From Pseudomonas sp. (GTDB lineage Bacteria > Pseudomonadota > Gammaproteobacteria > Pseudomonadales > Pseudomonadaceae): 64,000 nucleotides of DNA. The stretch is from contig NZ_JAQGNX010000170.1 of the NCBI RefSeq assembly GCF_028293835.1, positions 145,064 through 209,063 of the forward strand, given 5' to 3'. Of the stretch, positions 47,505 to 56,449 are shown one piece after another (the stretch's first letter is position 1; each line of letters begins with the position of its first letter). Below the pieces are notes generated by a model. It was not told the DNA's origin. It was given only the letters and a program-made list of their open reading frames with translations, and searched no databases. The translations under genes were made by a program, and so were the position numbers.

Positions 47505-48251
47505 TCAAGACCGAAACAGATGGGCATGCCCGGCACGGTACAGCGACGACTCGGCAAAGCTGTCACTGGCCAGCACTCGGCCCACCAAAATCAACGCCGT
47601 GCGGCGAAAGCCTTTGGCCTGGACCTTTTCCTGGATATCCGCCAGCGTACCCAGCACCCAGTCCTGATCCGGCCAACTGGCCCGATGGACCACGGCAATC
47701 GGGCAGTCGGCGCCGTAATGGGGCAGCAGGTCGGCGACTATCTTATGCAGGTTGTTAACCCCCAGGTGAATGGCCATGGTCGCTCGATGCTGCGCCAGAG
47801 CGGCCAACTCTTCACCCGCCGGCATTGCGGTTTTATCGGCGTAGCGGGTGAGTATTACACTCTGCGAGATGTCCGGCAGGGTCAATTCCACACCTAACAG
47901 CGCGGCGCAGGCGGCGGCGGCGGTGACCCCTGGAATGATTTCAAATGGAATATTCAGCTCGCGTAAATAACGAATCTGTTCGCCAATCGCGCCGTACAAG
48001 CTCGGATCGCCGGAGTGAACCCGGGCCACGTCCTGACCTTGTTCATGAGCCGACTTCATCAGCGCAATGATTTGCTCCAGGTGCAACTCAGCACTGTTCA
48101 CCACTTGCAACGCCTGATGGCCGTCCAAAACCGCCATGGGCACTAGCGAACCGGCGTAGATAATCACCGGGCAATTGCGAATCAAACGTTGGCCTTTGAC
48201 CGTGATCAGCTCTGGGTCACCGGGGCCTGCGCCGATAAAAAAAACGGTCAT
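47505..48251 (-). CDS. cobM: Precorrin-4 C11-methyltransferase CobM
   Basis: 248 residues. VFFIGAGPGDPELITVKG (3-20), CPVIIYAGSLVP (27-38), RVHSGDPSLYGAIGEQ (about 77-92) and the PGVTAAAACAALLG segment (about 105-118) are the tetrapyrrole-methylase landmarks; the YAGSLV stretch is characteristic of CobM/CbiF. It adds the C-11 methyl group to precorrin-4 in aerobic cobalamin synthesis. It follows cobE by 52 bp on the same strand, convergent with nfuA. Confidence 0.95.
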   Translation of the reverse strand: MTVFFIGAGPGDPELITVKGQRLIRNCPVIIYAGSLVPMAVLDGHQALQVVNSAELHLEQIIALMKSAHEQGQDVARVHSGDPSLYGAIGEQIRYLRELNIPFEIIPGVTAAAACAALLGVELTLPDISQSVILTRYADKTAMPAGEELAALAQHRATMAIHLGVNNLHKIVADLLPHYGADCPIAVVHRASWPDQDWVLGTLADIQEKVQAKGFRRTALILVGRVLASDSFAESSLYRAGHAHLFRS

Positions 48252-48303
48252 GGATGCTCCTGAAACTAAAAAGTAGAGTCCGAAATAAACGGATCACGTG
48301 CAA

Positions 48304-48714
48304 TTATGGATGATTCGGCGCATCACCCGCCAAGGCGAACGTCGCTTGCTGACTTTTTTGCCGGCGAATCAATAGTTTTGCCGGGCGCCCAGCCATGCGC
48401 TGGGCCAAGACCAACGCGGCGCTTTCCGCTACACCCTGGCAGCCGGTGTGGGCAAATGTCACTGCCGAGCGGTGACTGAGCAGCGCTTCAACCTCGGCCA
48501 GTTCCGCTGCGCTGAAACATACCAAGGGCAGGTCTAACTGCGCAGCCAGAGCAAGCAGCCCTGGTTCTGCGCTTTTCTGATCAATGGAGGCCAGGGCAGT
48601 AATCTCGTCAATGGCCACGCCGTGGGCCTGCAGGCTTCGATCGATCAGTTCGCGTAACAGGCTGGCGGAACAGCCGCGTCGGCAGCCAAGGCCCACCACC
48701 AATGTTGTCGACAT
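48304..48714 (-). CDS. cobE: Cobalamin biosynthesis protein CobE
   Basis: 136 residues, the CbiG C-terminal-like fold. It starts LVVGLGCRRGCS (5-16) and continues with IDEITALASIDQKSAEPGLL and a conserved LVCFSAAEL segment; V-AE-A (GVAESAALVLA) closes the core. CobE is needed for cobalamin synthesis in pseudomonads, probably handling precorrin intermediates near CobM/CobG. It begins the cobE-cobM unit, diverging from the riboswitch-controlled cobW unit. Confidence 0.92.
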   Translation of the reverse strand: MSTTLVVGLGCRRGCSASLLRELIDRSLQAHGVAIDEITALASIDQKSAEPGLLALAAQLDLPLVCFSAAELAEVEALLSHRSAVTFAHTGCQGVAESAALVLAQRMAGRPAKLLIRRQKSQQATFALAGDAPNHP

Positions 48715-48844
48715 GTCGCTGTCCTCGCGGCGTAGGAAAAAACGTCGCAGGTAACCACGCTCATGCGCGCAACGTCAATCATTGGCCTGGATAAGACTGA
48801 GTGGGTGATTGACCTGTATCGGGTCACTGCGTAGCCTTGTGCCC

Positions 48845-49050
48845 TTGAGGTTCTCCGGCGCCGGTCGGAGCTAAGAAGGGAACGCGGTTGATGCCGCGGC
48901 TGCCCCCGCAACTGTAAACGGTCATGTTTGTTGCACAGCCACTGCGATTGCCACTGTGCAAGCTCGGGAAGGCGCAATGAACGCGAACAAGACGCCTCGT
49001 CATGGGGCTGTCGACTCGCCGCCGTAAGCCAGGAGACCTGCCTCAAAACC
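48845..49050 (+). promoter_or_regulatory. Cobalamin riboswitch
   Basis: The conserved parts of the B12 element are clear: AAGAAGGGAACGCGGTTGA, then GCTGCCCCCGCAACTGTAA, and the B12 box AAGCCAGGAGACCTGCC at 49026-49042. The outer helix pairs GAGG (48847-48850) with CCTC (49041-49044). It precedes cobW by about 110 bp and should shut down cobW-cobN-chelatase expression when adenosylcobalamin is abundant. The exact ends are approximate. Confidence 0.94.
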
Positions 49051-49158
49051 AGAATTCTCACTACAACCGGGCGGGGTGATCCGGTGGCGAATTGATCCAC
49101 GTGCTGATGCTGCGCGGTTCTCGTCCTGCTTGCCCGCCGCTTTGCCAAAGGGCATCCG

Positions 49159-50223
49159 ATGAAAACACTGGCCAAACTTCCTGTCACCATCGTTACTGGC
49201 TTCCTCGGTTCGGGCAAGACCACCTTGCTGCGGCACATGCTCGATAACGCTGATGGTCGGCGTATCGCGGTCATCGTCAACGAGTTCGGCGAACTGGGCA
49301 TTGACGGCGAAATCCTCAAGCAATGCACCATCGGCTGCACCGAAGAAGAAGCCAACGGCCGGATTTTCGAGCTGGCCAATGGTTGCTTGTGTTGCACCGT
49401 CCAGGAAGAGTTTTTCCCGGTGATGCGTGAGCTGGTCGCCCGTCGTGGCGATCTAGATCATATTCTCATCGAAACCTCGGGCCTGGCCTTGCCGAAACCA
49501 CTGGTTCAGGCTTTCCAGTGGCCGGAAATCCGCAACGCTTGCACCGTTGACGCGGTCATTACCGTGGTAGACAGCCCGGCAGTGCTGGCCGGGACCTTCG
49601 CAGCGTTTCCGGATCAGGTCGACGCCCAGCGCAAACTCGATCCAAATCTGGACCACGAATCACCCTTGCATGAGCTATTCGCCGATCAGCTGTCCAGCGC
49701 CGATCTGGTCATCCTTAACAAAGCCGACAAGATGGACGCCGCAGGCTTGGCCGCTGTCCGTGCCGAAGTGTCGGAAGAGCTGCCGCCTGCGGTCAAAGTC
49801 ATCGAAGCCAGTAACGGCAGGTTGCCGATCAGCGTGTTGCTGGGCTTGGGCGCTGAGTCTGAGCTGCACATCGACGGTCGCCACAGCCACCACGACTCCC
49901 ACGAAGGCGAAGACCACGCCGACCATGACCACGATGCGTTCGATTCGATTTCGATCAAATTGCCCCAGGCCGACGAAAGCCTGTTGCTGGATGCCTTGAC
50001 CCAACTGGTGGTGCAGCACGGCATCTTGCGGGTTAAGGGCTTTGCAGCGATTCCGGGCAAACCGATGCGCTTGCTGATCCAGGGTGTCGGCACCCGCTTC
50101 GACAAACACTTCGACCGTGCATGGCGCGCCGATGAGGAGCGAGCGACCCACCTGGTGTTGATCGGTCAAGAACTCGACGCAACCGTGCTTGAAGCCCAAC
50201 TGCGCGCAGCGGTCGCTGGCTGA
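49159..50223 (+). CDS. cobW: CobW, G3E GTPase metallochaperone for cobalt
   Basis: 354 residues. Walker A GFLGSGKTT (14-22), the metal-binding CxCC in NGCLCCT (C76, C78, C79), a switch segment ETSGLALP and NKAD for guanine. A histidine/aspartate-rich loop at about 239-257 (HSHHDSHEGEDHADHDHD) can hold extra metal. The C-terminal CobW_C domain follows. It is thought to load Co2+ into the CobNST-type chelatase. It is the first gene after the riboswitch and ends 3 bp before cobN. Confidence 0.95.
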   Translation: MKTLAKLPVTIVTGFLGSGKTTLLRHMLDNADGRRIAVIVNEFGELGIDGEILKQCTIGCTEEEANGRIFELANGCLCCTVQEEFFPVMRELVARRGDLDHILIETSGLALPKPLVQAFQWPEIRNACTVDAVITVVDSPAVLAGTFAAFPDQVDAQRKLDPNLDHESPLHELFADQLSSADLVILNKADKMDAAGLAAVRAEVSEELPPAVKVIEASNGRLPISVLLGLGAESELHIDGRHSHHDSHEGEDHADHDHDAFDSISIKLPQADESLLLDALTQLVVQHGILRVKGFAAIPGKPMRLLIQGVGTRFDKHFDRAWRADEERATHLVLIGQELDATVLEAQLRAAVAG

Positions 50224-50226
50224 CCC

Positions 50227-53200
50227 ATGCATTTACTGAGAACCCAGCCCGGCGGATTTGTCCCGGACGACAGCATTGCTGATTTGGGGCAAACCCCGGC
50301 CGAGCTGGTGATTCTCTGTAGCGGCGACTCCCATCTGGCGTTGCTCGCTGAAGCGGCGCAACAGTTACCCGACGATTATCCAAGCTTGCGTCTGGCCAAC
50401 CCGATGCAGGTGCAAAACCACGCCTCTGTGGACATGTATGTCGATCAGGTGCTGCGGCACGCCAAGGTCATCCTGATTTCCCTGCACGGCGGGATCGGCT
50501 ATTGGCGCTACGGCGTCGAGCGGCTGGTGGAGTTGGCTGCGTGTGGGGTAAAGCTGATTCTGGTGCCGGGCGACGACCGGCCTGACCCCGAACTCAGCGG
50601 CTTGAGTAATGTGTCCGCCCAAGAAGGCGAGCGGCTTTGGCATTTCTTGCGCCAAGGCGGCATGCACAATGCGCTGGAGCTATATCGCTGCCTGGCCAGC
50701 CGCTGGCTGGGGCGTGATTATCCCTGGGCTGAACCGGCAATCCTGCCGCGTACCGCTATTTACCATCCGAACAAAGCCAATGCCTGCTTGAGCGATTGGC
50801 AAGCCCAATGGCAGCCGTCACAGCCTGTTGTAGGGCTGCTGTTTTACCGATCCCATCTGCAAGCCGCCAACACCGGTTTTATCGATGTTTTTTGCGCCCG
50901 CTTGCAGGCTCAGGGGCTGAATCCATTACCCATCGCGGTTGCCAGTCTGAAAGAGGCCGGCTGCCTGACGGCCGTCGAAGACCTGTTTGATGAGGCCCAG
51001 GTTGAGCTGATCCTGAACACCACCGGCTTCGCCCAATCCAGCCCGGAATCGCCCCATCTGCGACCGTTTCGGCGCAATGTTCCGGTGATTCAGGCGATTT
51101 GTGCCCAAGACAACGAACCTGCCTGGCGTGCCAGTGAACAAGGGTTGGGCGCACGGGATCTGGCGATGCACATCGCTTTGCCAGAATTGGACGGGCGGAT
51201 TATCAGCCGACCCATCAGCTTCAAGGATCTGGCGTGGCACAGCGAGCGCAGTCAATCGGACGTGGTGTGTTATCGCGCTCAACCCGAACGGATGGATTTT
51301 GTCGCAGAGTTAGCGCGCCGCTGGATCGACCTGGCCCGCTTGCCGAATGAGCAAAAACACGTTGCGCTGATATTGGCTAACTACCCGACCCGTGATGGCC
51401 GCATCGGCAACGGGGTGGGATTGGACACACCCGCTGCGGCGCTGAATATCTTGCGCGCCATGCAAGCGGAAGGTTACCCACTGGCGCCGCTACCGGAGAG
51501 CGGCACGGCACTGATACATGCGCTGCTGGGTGGGGTAACCAATGATTTGGAAACCATTGACCAGCGTCCGTGCGGACAAAGCCTGGCGCTGGACGATTAT
51601 CTGATGGCCTTCCATCGACTGCCGTTGGCGAATCAGCAAGCGGTGAGCGCACGTTGGGGTGCGCCCGAGGCCGATCCCATGTTTCGCTCCGGGCGCATGA
51701 TGGTCGCCGGGCTGCGTTTTGGCATGACCTTCGTCGGCATTCAGCCCGCCCGTGGTTATCAAGTGGACGCCAGCGCGGTGTACCACGACCCGGACTTGGT
51801 ACCGCCCCACGGTTATCTTGCGTTTTATTTCTGGTTGCGCAAAGCCTATGGCGTCCACGCGGTAATCCATGTGGGCAAGCACGGCAACCTCGAATGGCTG
51901 CCGGGCAAAGGTGTCGGGCTCTCGGAAAGCTGCTGGCCGGACGTCGTACTGGGCGCCATGCCGAACATTTATCCCTTTATTGTCAACGATCCGGGCGAGG
52001 GCGCTCAGGCCAAACGTCGCACCCAAGCGGTGATCATCGATCATCTGATGCCGCCATTGACCCGAGCAGAAACCTACGGCCCCTTGCGTGATCTGGAAGT
52101 GCTGGCTGACGAATTCTACGAAGCGCAATTGCTCGACCCGCGCCGTGCCCGAGAATTGCAGCGCGACATCCTGACCTTGGTGCGCGAAACCCACATCGAC
52201 CGCGAATTACAACTGAGCGACCTCGATAGCGAAGCGGATGCAGGCGTCTGGTTGCCGCGCCTGGACACTTACCTGTGTGACCTCAAGGAGTCGCAGATTC
52301 GCGACGGTTTGCACATCTTCGGCGAATCACCCAGCGGGCGATTGCGCATCGACACCTTGCTGGCATTGTTGCGTATTCCCCGTGGCGATGGGCGCGGCGC
52401 TCAATCGAGCCTGTTGCGTGCTTTGGGTCAAGCGTTCGAGCTGGGTTTTGATCCGCTGAATTGCGAATTGTCTGAGCCTTGGACCGGTCCTCGACCTGGG
52501 GTGCTACTCAATATCAGCACAGAGCCATGGCGCACTGCGGGGGACGCCAGGGAGCGATTAGAACGTTATGCTGCCTGGTTGATTCAGCAGGTCTTGAATG
52601 GGGTTTCCATCGGTGAACTGACTGAAAACAATGAGTTGAGGCTTATTCTTAAGGCCTTACACGAGGTGGTTGCGCCTCGACTGGACGCATGCGGTCCGGC
52701 AGAAATGCAAGGCTTGTTAAACGCATTGGACGGCCAGTTCATCCCGGCAGGTCCTAGCGGCGCCCCCAGTCGTGGCCGGCTGGACGTACTCCCGACAGGA
52801 CGCAACTTCTTCTCGGTGGACGTGCGCAACCTGCCGACTACCACAGCGTGGCGTATCGGTTTTCAGTCGGCGAACCTGTTGCTGGAACGTCATCTGCAAG
52901 ACCACGGCGATCATTTGCGTCAGTTGGGTCTGTCGGTGTGGGGCACTGCAACCATGCGCACCGGAGGCGACGATATTGCTCAGGCCATGGCGCTGATGGG
53001 CGTGCGTCCGGTGTGGGCCACCGGGAGTCAGCGGGTCGATGATTTTGAAATTTTGCCGCTGAGCCTGCTTGACCGACCGCGAGTGGATGTAACGCTGCGG
53101 GTGTCAGGTTTCTTTCGCGATGCGTTCTCTAACCTTATCCGCCTGTTCGACGCGGCGGTGCAGGCGGTGGCAGCCCTTGATGAACCGGATGACCTGAACC

Positions 53201-53988
53201 CGCTGGCGGCCAAGGTCCGGGAAGAATGTGCACGCTTTGAAAGCGAAGGGCTGACCAGTGAGGACGCTGCGCGCCAGGCGGGCTGGCGTATTTTCGGCGC
53301 CAAGCCCGGTGCCTATGGCGCTGGCGTGCAAGGCGCCATTGATGGCCGCTTGTGGCAAACACGCGACGATTTGGCTGAGGTATACCTCAACTGGGGCGGT
53401 TACGCCTACGGCGTGACCGATGAAGGCACCCCGGCACGGGAACGCTTCGCGCAACGGTTGGAGCAAGTGCAAGCGGTTCTGCAGAACCAGGACAACCGGG
53501 AACACGACCTGCTGGACTCCAACGACTATTACCAGTTTCAGGGCGGGATGCTGGCTGCCGTGGAAAGCCTTAGCGGTCAAACGGCCGCGAGCTACCATGG
53601 TGATCACAGCCAGCCGGACCTGCCAAGAATTCGCACCCTTAAAGAGGAGCTGAATAGAGTAGTTCGCTCCCGTGCCGCCAACCCAAAATGGATCGAAGGG
53701 GTCAAACGCCACGGTTATAAAGGTGCGTTTGAAATGGCCGCTACGGTAGATTTTTTATTCGCCTTCGATGCCACTACCCAACTGATTGATGATCACCAGT
53801 ACGCGCTGCTGGCCGACGCGTATTTGCTGGATCCGTCGACCCGACAGTTTATCGAGCAGCATAATCCCGACGCGTTACGGGACATGACTGAGCGCATGCT
53901 CGAAGCCCAGCAACGTGGACTGTGGCAGGAGCCTGGCGACTACCGCGAGGCCCTGGAAAACCTGCTATTGGACATCGAAGAAAATTGA
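50227..53988 (+). CDS. cobN: Cobaltochelatase large subunit CobN
   Basis: 1253 residues, the size of CobN/BchH-type chelatases. Landmarks: SLHGGIGYWRYG (about 79-90), LANYPTRDGRIGNGVGLDTP (about 381-400), HVGKHGNLEWLPGKGVGLS (about 548-566) and PFIVNDPGEGAQAKRR (about 584-599), which line the tetrapyrrole and metal site. It inserts Co2+ into hydrogenobyrinic acid a,c-diamide using ATP hydrolysed by the AAA+ partner. It lies between cobW and the ATPase gene in one unit. Confidence 0.96.
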   Translation: MHLLRTQPGGFVPDDSIADLGQTPAELVILCSGDSHLALLAEAAQQLPDDYPSLRLANPMQVQNHASVDMYVDQVLRHAKVILISLHGGIGYWRYGVERLVELAACGVKLILVPGDDRPDPELSGLSNVSAQEGERLWHFLRQGGMHNALELYRCLASRWLGRDYPWAEPAILPRTAIYHPNKANACLSDWQAQWQPSQPVVGLLFYRSHLQAANTGFIDVFCARLQAQGLNPLPIAVASLKEAGCLTAVEDLFDEAQVELILNTTGFAQSSPESPHLRPFRRNVPVIQAICAQDNEPAWRASEQGLGARDLAMHIALPELDGRIISRPISFKDLAWHSERSQSDVVCYRAQPERMDFVAELARRWIDLARLPNEQKHVALILANYPTRDGRIGNGVGLDTPAAALNILRAMQAEGYPLAPLPESGTALIHALLGGVTNDLETIDQRPCGQSLALDDYLMAFHRLPLANQQAVSARWGAPEADPMFRSGRMMVAGLRFGMTFVGIQPARGYQVDASAVYHDPDLVPPHGYLAFYFWLRKAYGVHAVIHVGKHGNLEWLPGKGVGLSESCWPDVVLGAMPNIYPFIVNDPGEGAQAKRRTQAVIIDHLMPPLTRAETYGPLRDLEVLADEFYEAQLLDPRRARELQRDILTLVRETHIDRELQLSDLDSEADAGVWLPRLDTYLCDLKESQIRDGLHIFGESPSGRLRIDTLLALLRIPRGDGRGAQSSLLRALGQAFELGFDPLNCELSEPWTGPRPGVLLNISTEPWRTAGDARERLERYAAWLIQQVLNGVSIGELTENNELRLILKALHEVVAPRLDACGPAEMQGLLNALDGQFIPAGPSGAPSRGRLDVLPTGRNFFSVDVRNLPTTTAWRIGFQSANLLLERHLQDHGDHLRQLGLSVWGTATMRTGGDDIAQAMALMGVRPVWATGSQRVDDFEILPLSLLDRPRVDVTLRVSGFFRDAFSNLIRLFDAAVQAVAALDEPDDLNPLAAKVREECARFESEGLTSEDAARQAGWRIFGAKPGAYGAGVQGAIDGRLWQTRDDLAEVYLNWGGYAYGVTDEGTPARERFAQRLEQVQAVLQNQDNREHDLLDSNDYYQFQGGMLAAVESLSGQTAASYHGDHSQPDLPRIRTLKEELNRVVRSRAANPKWIEGVKRHGYKGAFEMAATVDFLFAFDATTQLIDDHQYALLADAYLLDPSTRQFIEQHNPDALRDMTERMLEAQQRGLWQEPGDYREALENLLLDIEEN

Positions 53989-54007
53989 CCACTTTTGAGA
54001 GCCGCCC

Positions 54008-55033
54008 ATGAGCGATATCCCGCATTTTCCCTTGGCTGCGGTGGTTGGCGCCGACGAGCTCAAGTTGGCGCTGTGCCTGACGGCCATTGACCCTAAAATC
54101 GGTGGCGTGTTGATCGAAGGTCCCAGGGGCATGGCCAAGTCAACCCTCGCGCGGGGCTTGGCTGACTTGCTCGCCAGTGGGCAGTTCGTCACCTTGCCGC
54201 TGGGTGCCACTGAAGAGCGTCTGGTGGGCACACTGGATCTTGACGCGGCGCTCAGCGAAGGCCGCTCGCGGTTTTCTCCCGGTGTGCTGGCCAAGGCTGA
54301 CGGCGGGGTGCTGTATGTGGATGAGGTCAACTTGCTGCCCGATCATTTGGTCGATGTGCTGCTGGACGTTGCGGCCAGTGGAGTCAATGTGGTGGAGCGT
54401 GACGGTATTTCCCATCGACATGCCGCGCGTTTTGTCTTGATCGGCACCATGAACCCGGAAGAAGGGGAACTGCGCCCGCAATTGCTTGATCGCTTTGGCT
54501 TGAATGTCGCGCTGAGTGGGCATACGGCACCTGCCGAACGTGGGCAGATCATTCGCCGTCGTCTGGATTTTGATAATGACCCAGTGGCGTTTTGTACGCT
54601 GTGGGCTGCCCAACAAGGGGCGTTGAAGCAGCGCTGCGAGCAGGCTCGGGCACGGTTGGCGAGTATCCCGCTGGATGATCATTCCCTGGGGCAAATCACC
54701 GAGCGTTGTTTCGCTGCCGGGGTGGATGGACTAAGGGCGGACTTGGTCTGGCTGCGTGGGGCGCGTGCCCATGCTGCATGGCGTGGCGCTTGCGAAATAG
54801 CCGCTGAGGACATTGATGCCGTGGCCGAATTTGCCTTGCGTCATCGTCGGCGTCATTCGCCGCCGCCCAGCGAGGCATCTGCGCCTCCGGCACCGGAGCA
54901 ACAGCGGCCTGCCGATCAGCCGCCAAGTGAAGCGCAGGAACGCGGCGGGCAGGGCGATTGGGGTGCGCTGCCCGCGCAACCCGTACCAATCGGCCAGCGC
55001 CGCGATGTGCCGAGCTGGCCAAAAAAGCCGTAG
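54008..55033 (+). CDS. Chelatase AAA+ ATPase subunit (ChlI/BchI-like), zero-frame product
   Basis: 341 residues, 19 bp after cobN. Walker A GPRGMAKST (38-46), Walker B VDEVNLLPDH (104-113), sensor TMNPEEGELRPQLLDRFGL (about 152-170). A proline/glutamine-rich linker (about 280-330) leads to the stop TAG at 55031. It would supply ATP hydrolysis to CobN, in place of CobS. The linker and last codons CCA AAA AAG CCG TAG contain the A AAA AAG slip heptamer, after which the VWA frame continues. A -1 shift would thus give a ~563-residue ChlD-like fusion, while normal reading gives this small subunit. Confidence 0.93.
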   Translation: MSDIPHFPLAAVVGADELKLALCLTAIDPKIGGVLIEGPRGMAKSTLARGLADLLASGQFVTLPLGATEERLVGTLDLDAALSEGRSRFSPGVLAKADGGVLYVDEVNLLPDHLVDVLLDVAASGVNVVERDGISHRHAARFVLIGTMNPEEGELRPQLLDRFGLNVALSGHTAPAERGQIIRRRLDFDNDPVAFCTLWAAQQGALKQRCEQARARLASIPLDDHSLGQITERCFAAGVDGLRADLVWLRGARAHAAWRGACEIAAEDIDAVAEFALRHRRRHSPPPSEASAPPAPEQQRPADQPPSEAQERGGQGDWGALPAQPVPIGQRRDVPSWPKKP

Positions 55034-55698
55034 GCATCCGCCCTCGTGTCGCGCTGGGGGCGGATGCCACGCCCCGACCGGGCAAGCTTCGCGCAGGTAA
55101 CACTGGCGCCATGGGGCCTGGGACCGACGGTGTCGTTCGCTGGCTCCCGACCCTGTTGCGCGGTCGGCCCAAGACGGCTAAAGATTTGGTTCGTACGCCA
55201 CGCAGCAGTCGCCCCCAGGAATTGTGGTTGGTGATTGTCGACGCATCGGCTTCGACCCGACGGCATCACGCTTTAAGCCACGCCAAGGGTGTATTAAGCC
55301 AGGTGTTCGATGACGCTTATCGACGCCGGGTGCGCCTTGCGTTGCTGACGGCCAGCGGCAATACGCCACGCTGGCAGCATCAAGGCCTAAAAGCTTCGGC
55401 CAGTTTGCAACCGTGGCTCGACGCATTGGGGGCTGGAGGTGGAACGCCGCTGTTTGCCGCTCTGGAACAGGCGGGTCATTGGCTGGCGCTGCGGCAAAGG
55501 CAGCGGCCTGATGAGCAGCAACGGGTATTGCTGATGACCGATGGCCGAGTGAAGGACATTCCGGTATTGGCCAGACTTCAATGCCCAAGCCTACTCATCG
55601 ACATCGAATCAGGTCCTATTCGCTTGGGCCGAGCGCAGCAACTGGCAGTAGCGCTAGGGGCCGTTTACCGCCATATCGATTCGCTGCGCGGTTTGTAA
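54958..55698 (+). CDS. Chelatase VWA domain (ChlD/CobT-like), expressed by -1 frameshift from the ATPase gene
   Basis: The frame is open from 54958 to 55698. The only upstream start is a poor TTG at 54958; ATG 55111 has a weak AGGTAA. As a frameshift product the shared part ends at base 55027 and 223 further residues follow (AVGIRPRVALGADA...). The integrin-I MIDAS is intact: LWLVIVDASASTRR holds D-x-S-x-S, and TPLFAAL and LLMTDGRVKD hold the other metal ligands. VWA domains bridge the AAA+ ring and the large chelatase subunit. Present as the tail of an ATPase-VWA fusion it would act as the medium subunit with CobN. Confidence 0.85.
   Translation: MGCAARATRTNRPAPRCAELAKKAVGIRPRVALGADATPRPGKLRAGNTGAMGPGTDGVVRWLPTLLRGRPKTAKDLVRTPRSSRPQELWLVIVDASASTRRHHALSHAKGVLSQVFDDAYRRRVRLALLTASGNTPRWQHQGLKASASLQPWLDALGAGGGTPLFAALEQAGHWLALRQRQRPDEQQRVLLMTDGRVKDIPVLARLQCPSLLIDIESGPIRLGRAQQLAVALGAVYRHIDSLRGL
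55021..55068 (+). promoter_or_regulatory. Programmed -1 ribosomal frameshift signal (slippery heptamer plus stem-loop)
   Basis: A AAA AAG at 55021-55027 is in the right phase for tandem Lys-tRNA slippage (zero frame CCA AAA AAG). Five nt later a perfect 11-bp stem, GGCATCCGCCC (55033-55043) with GGGCGGATGCC (55058-55068), closes a 14-nt loop. The zero-frame stop lies inside the spacer and stem base. The arrangement matches the dnaX-type signal; programmed shifting has been reported for other bacterial chlD-like cobalt chelatase genes. Confidence 0.8.
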
Positions 55699-55706
55699 AA
55701 AACATT

Positions 55707-55786
55707 CTGTAGAGCCAACGTGTTGGCGAGGCGGTGTGTCAGGCAAACCGTGTTAACGCCTCTCGCCAACAATTTCGCTCCTACAG
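55707..55786. repeat. Imperfect REP-type inverted repeat
   Basis: CTGTAGAGCCAACGTGTTGG and the following GCGAGGCG pair imperfectly with CGCCTCTCGCCAAC...CTACAG across about 80 bp. It lies just after the chelatase genes and may also stop their transcript. Confidence 0.6.
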
Positions 55787-55824
55787 AGGGAGGCCGTAGG
55801 TATGTCTCCTCTGGATCCTTCGTC

Positions 55825-56091
55825 TCAGGCCGGCATGGTCCACGGCTTCAAATCATACCCACCCAGACTGATCTCGGCACGCGCTTGCTCCAGCAGATGG
55901 GCCAACTGCGCTGGATCGCAGTAAGCGCTGCTTGGAATCTGTTTGCGGCCAATGCGAGTGTTAGTGCGGTCGATAACGGTCAGGCTGAGTTCGCCATTCC
56001 CGTCTTGTGGGGCCCAAGCGACGCATTGAAAAGGTTCAAATGCGTGACCAGCGATCAAAAGTGCGTCGTTAAAGCGCAGTGGGGCGTTCAT
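55825..56091 (-). CDS. Conserved hypothetical protein (88 aa)
   Basis: 88 residues from ATG 56091, with GAGAGGAA about 6 bp upstream; the frame extends 33 codons further without a ribosome site. It shows NDALLIAGHAFEPFQCVAW and a tail LEQARAEISLGGYDLKPW. It is soluble, without signal peptide. I know similar short proteins from pseudomonads, but no function. It is convergent with the chelatase unit. Confidence 0.65.
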   Translation of the reverse strand: MNAPLRFNDALLIAGHAFEPFQCVAWAPQDGNGELSLTVIDRTNTRIGRKQIPSSAYCDPAQLAHLLEQARAEISLGGYDLKPWTMPA

Positions 56092-56449
56092 GGGTATTCC
56101 TCTCTGAGCCCGAGAAAGTTTAATCACCGTCGGTGGGCTTACCGTTCGGCTGGTACTTGTACTGATGACCCGAGCGGTGGGGTAAGTCACAACGTGGTGT
56201 AAAAAAATTAATAAATGACTGTTTCATCCATAAGTGCCTAGGGCCGGGTATCTCCGGGCAGAACGCTGTTTTCAGACACGCTCGGGACCCTTGGTCGGCA
56301 CGCTCCGGAATTGCAAATATTAGTTATCTGGCTATATAGATATTCCTAAATAATATAAGAGAACGTCAATATTTTGCTACTGTTACAGCCGGACCTGCCA
56401 ACATGCTGTTTCTAAAAGAGTTATATAAACTGGCGTCAAAAGGATAACT
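56092..56449. other. 358-bp gap before the enhancer-binding-type regulator
   Basis: The left part is GC-rich. The right part (about 56316-56440) is strongly AT-rich, with TATATAGATATTCC and AATAATATAAG, and probably holds the regulator's promoter. No clean -24/-12 site or -35/-10 pair could be fixed. No gene is seen. Confidence 0.4.

Noticed and set aside
48645..49397. Minus-strand frame of 250 codons across the cobalamin riboswitch and cobW start
   Set aside because: It crosses a conserved RNA element and two recognised genes in other frames; no protein motif.
55720..56202. Plus-strand frame of 160 codons after the chelatase genes
   Set aside because: It runs through a REP hairpin and is antisense to the 88-aa gene that has a ribosome site.
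56203..56449. Sigma-54 promoter before the GAFPGA regulator
   Set aside because: GGCACG and TTGC both occur, but the spacing between GG and GC is about 4 bp too long.
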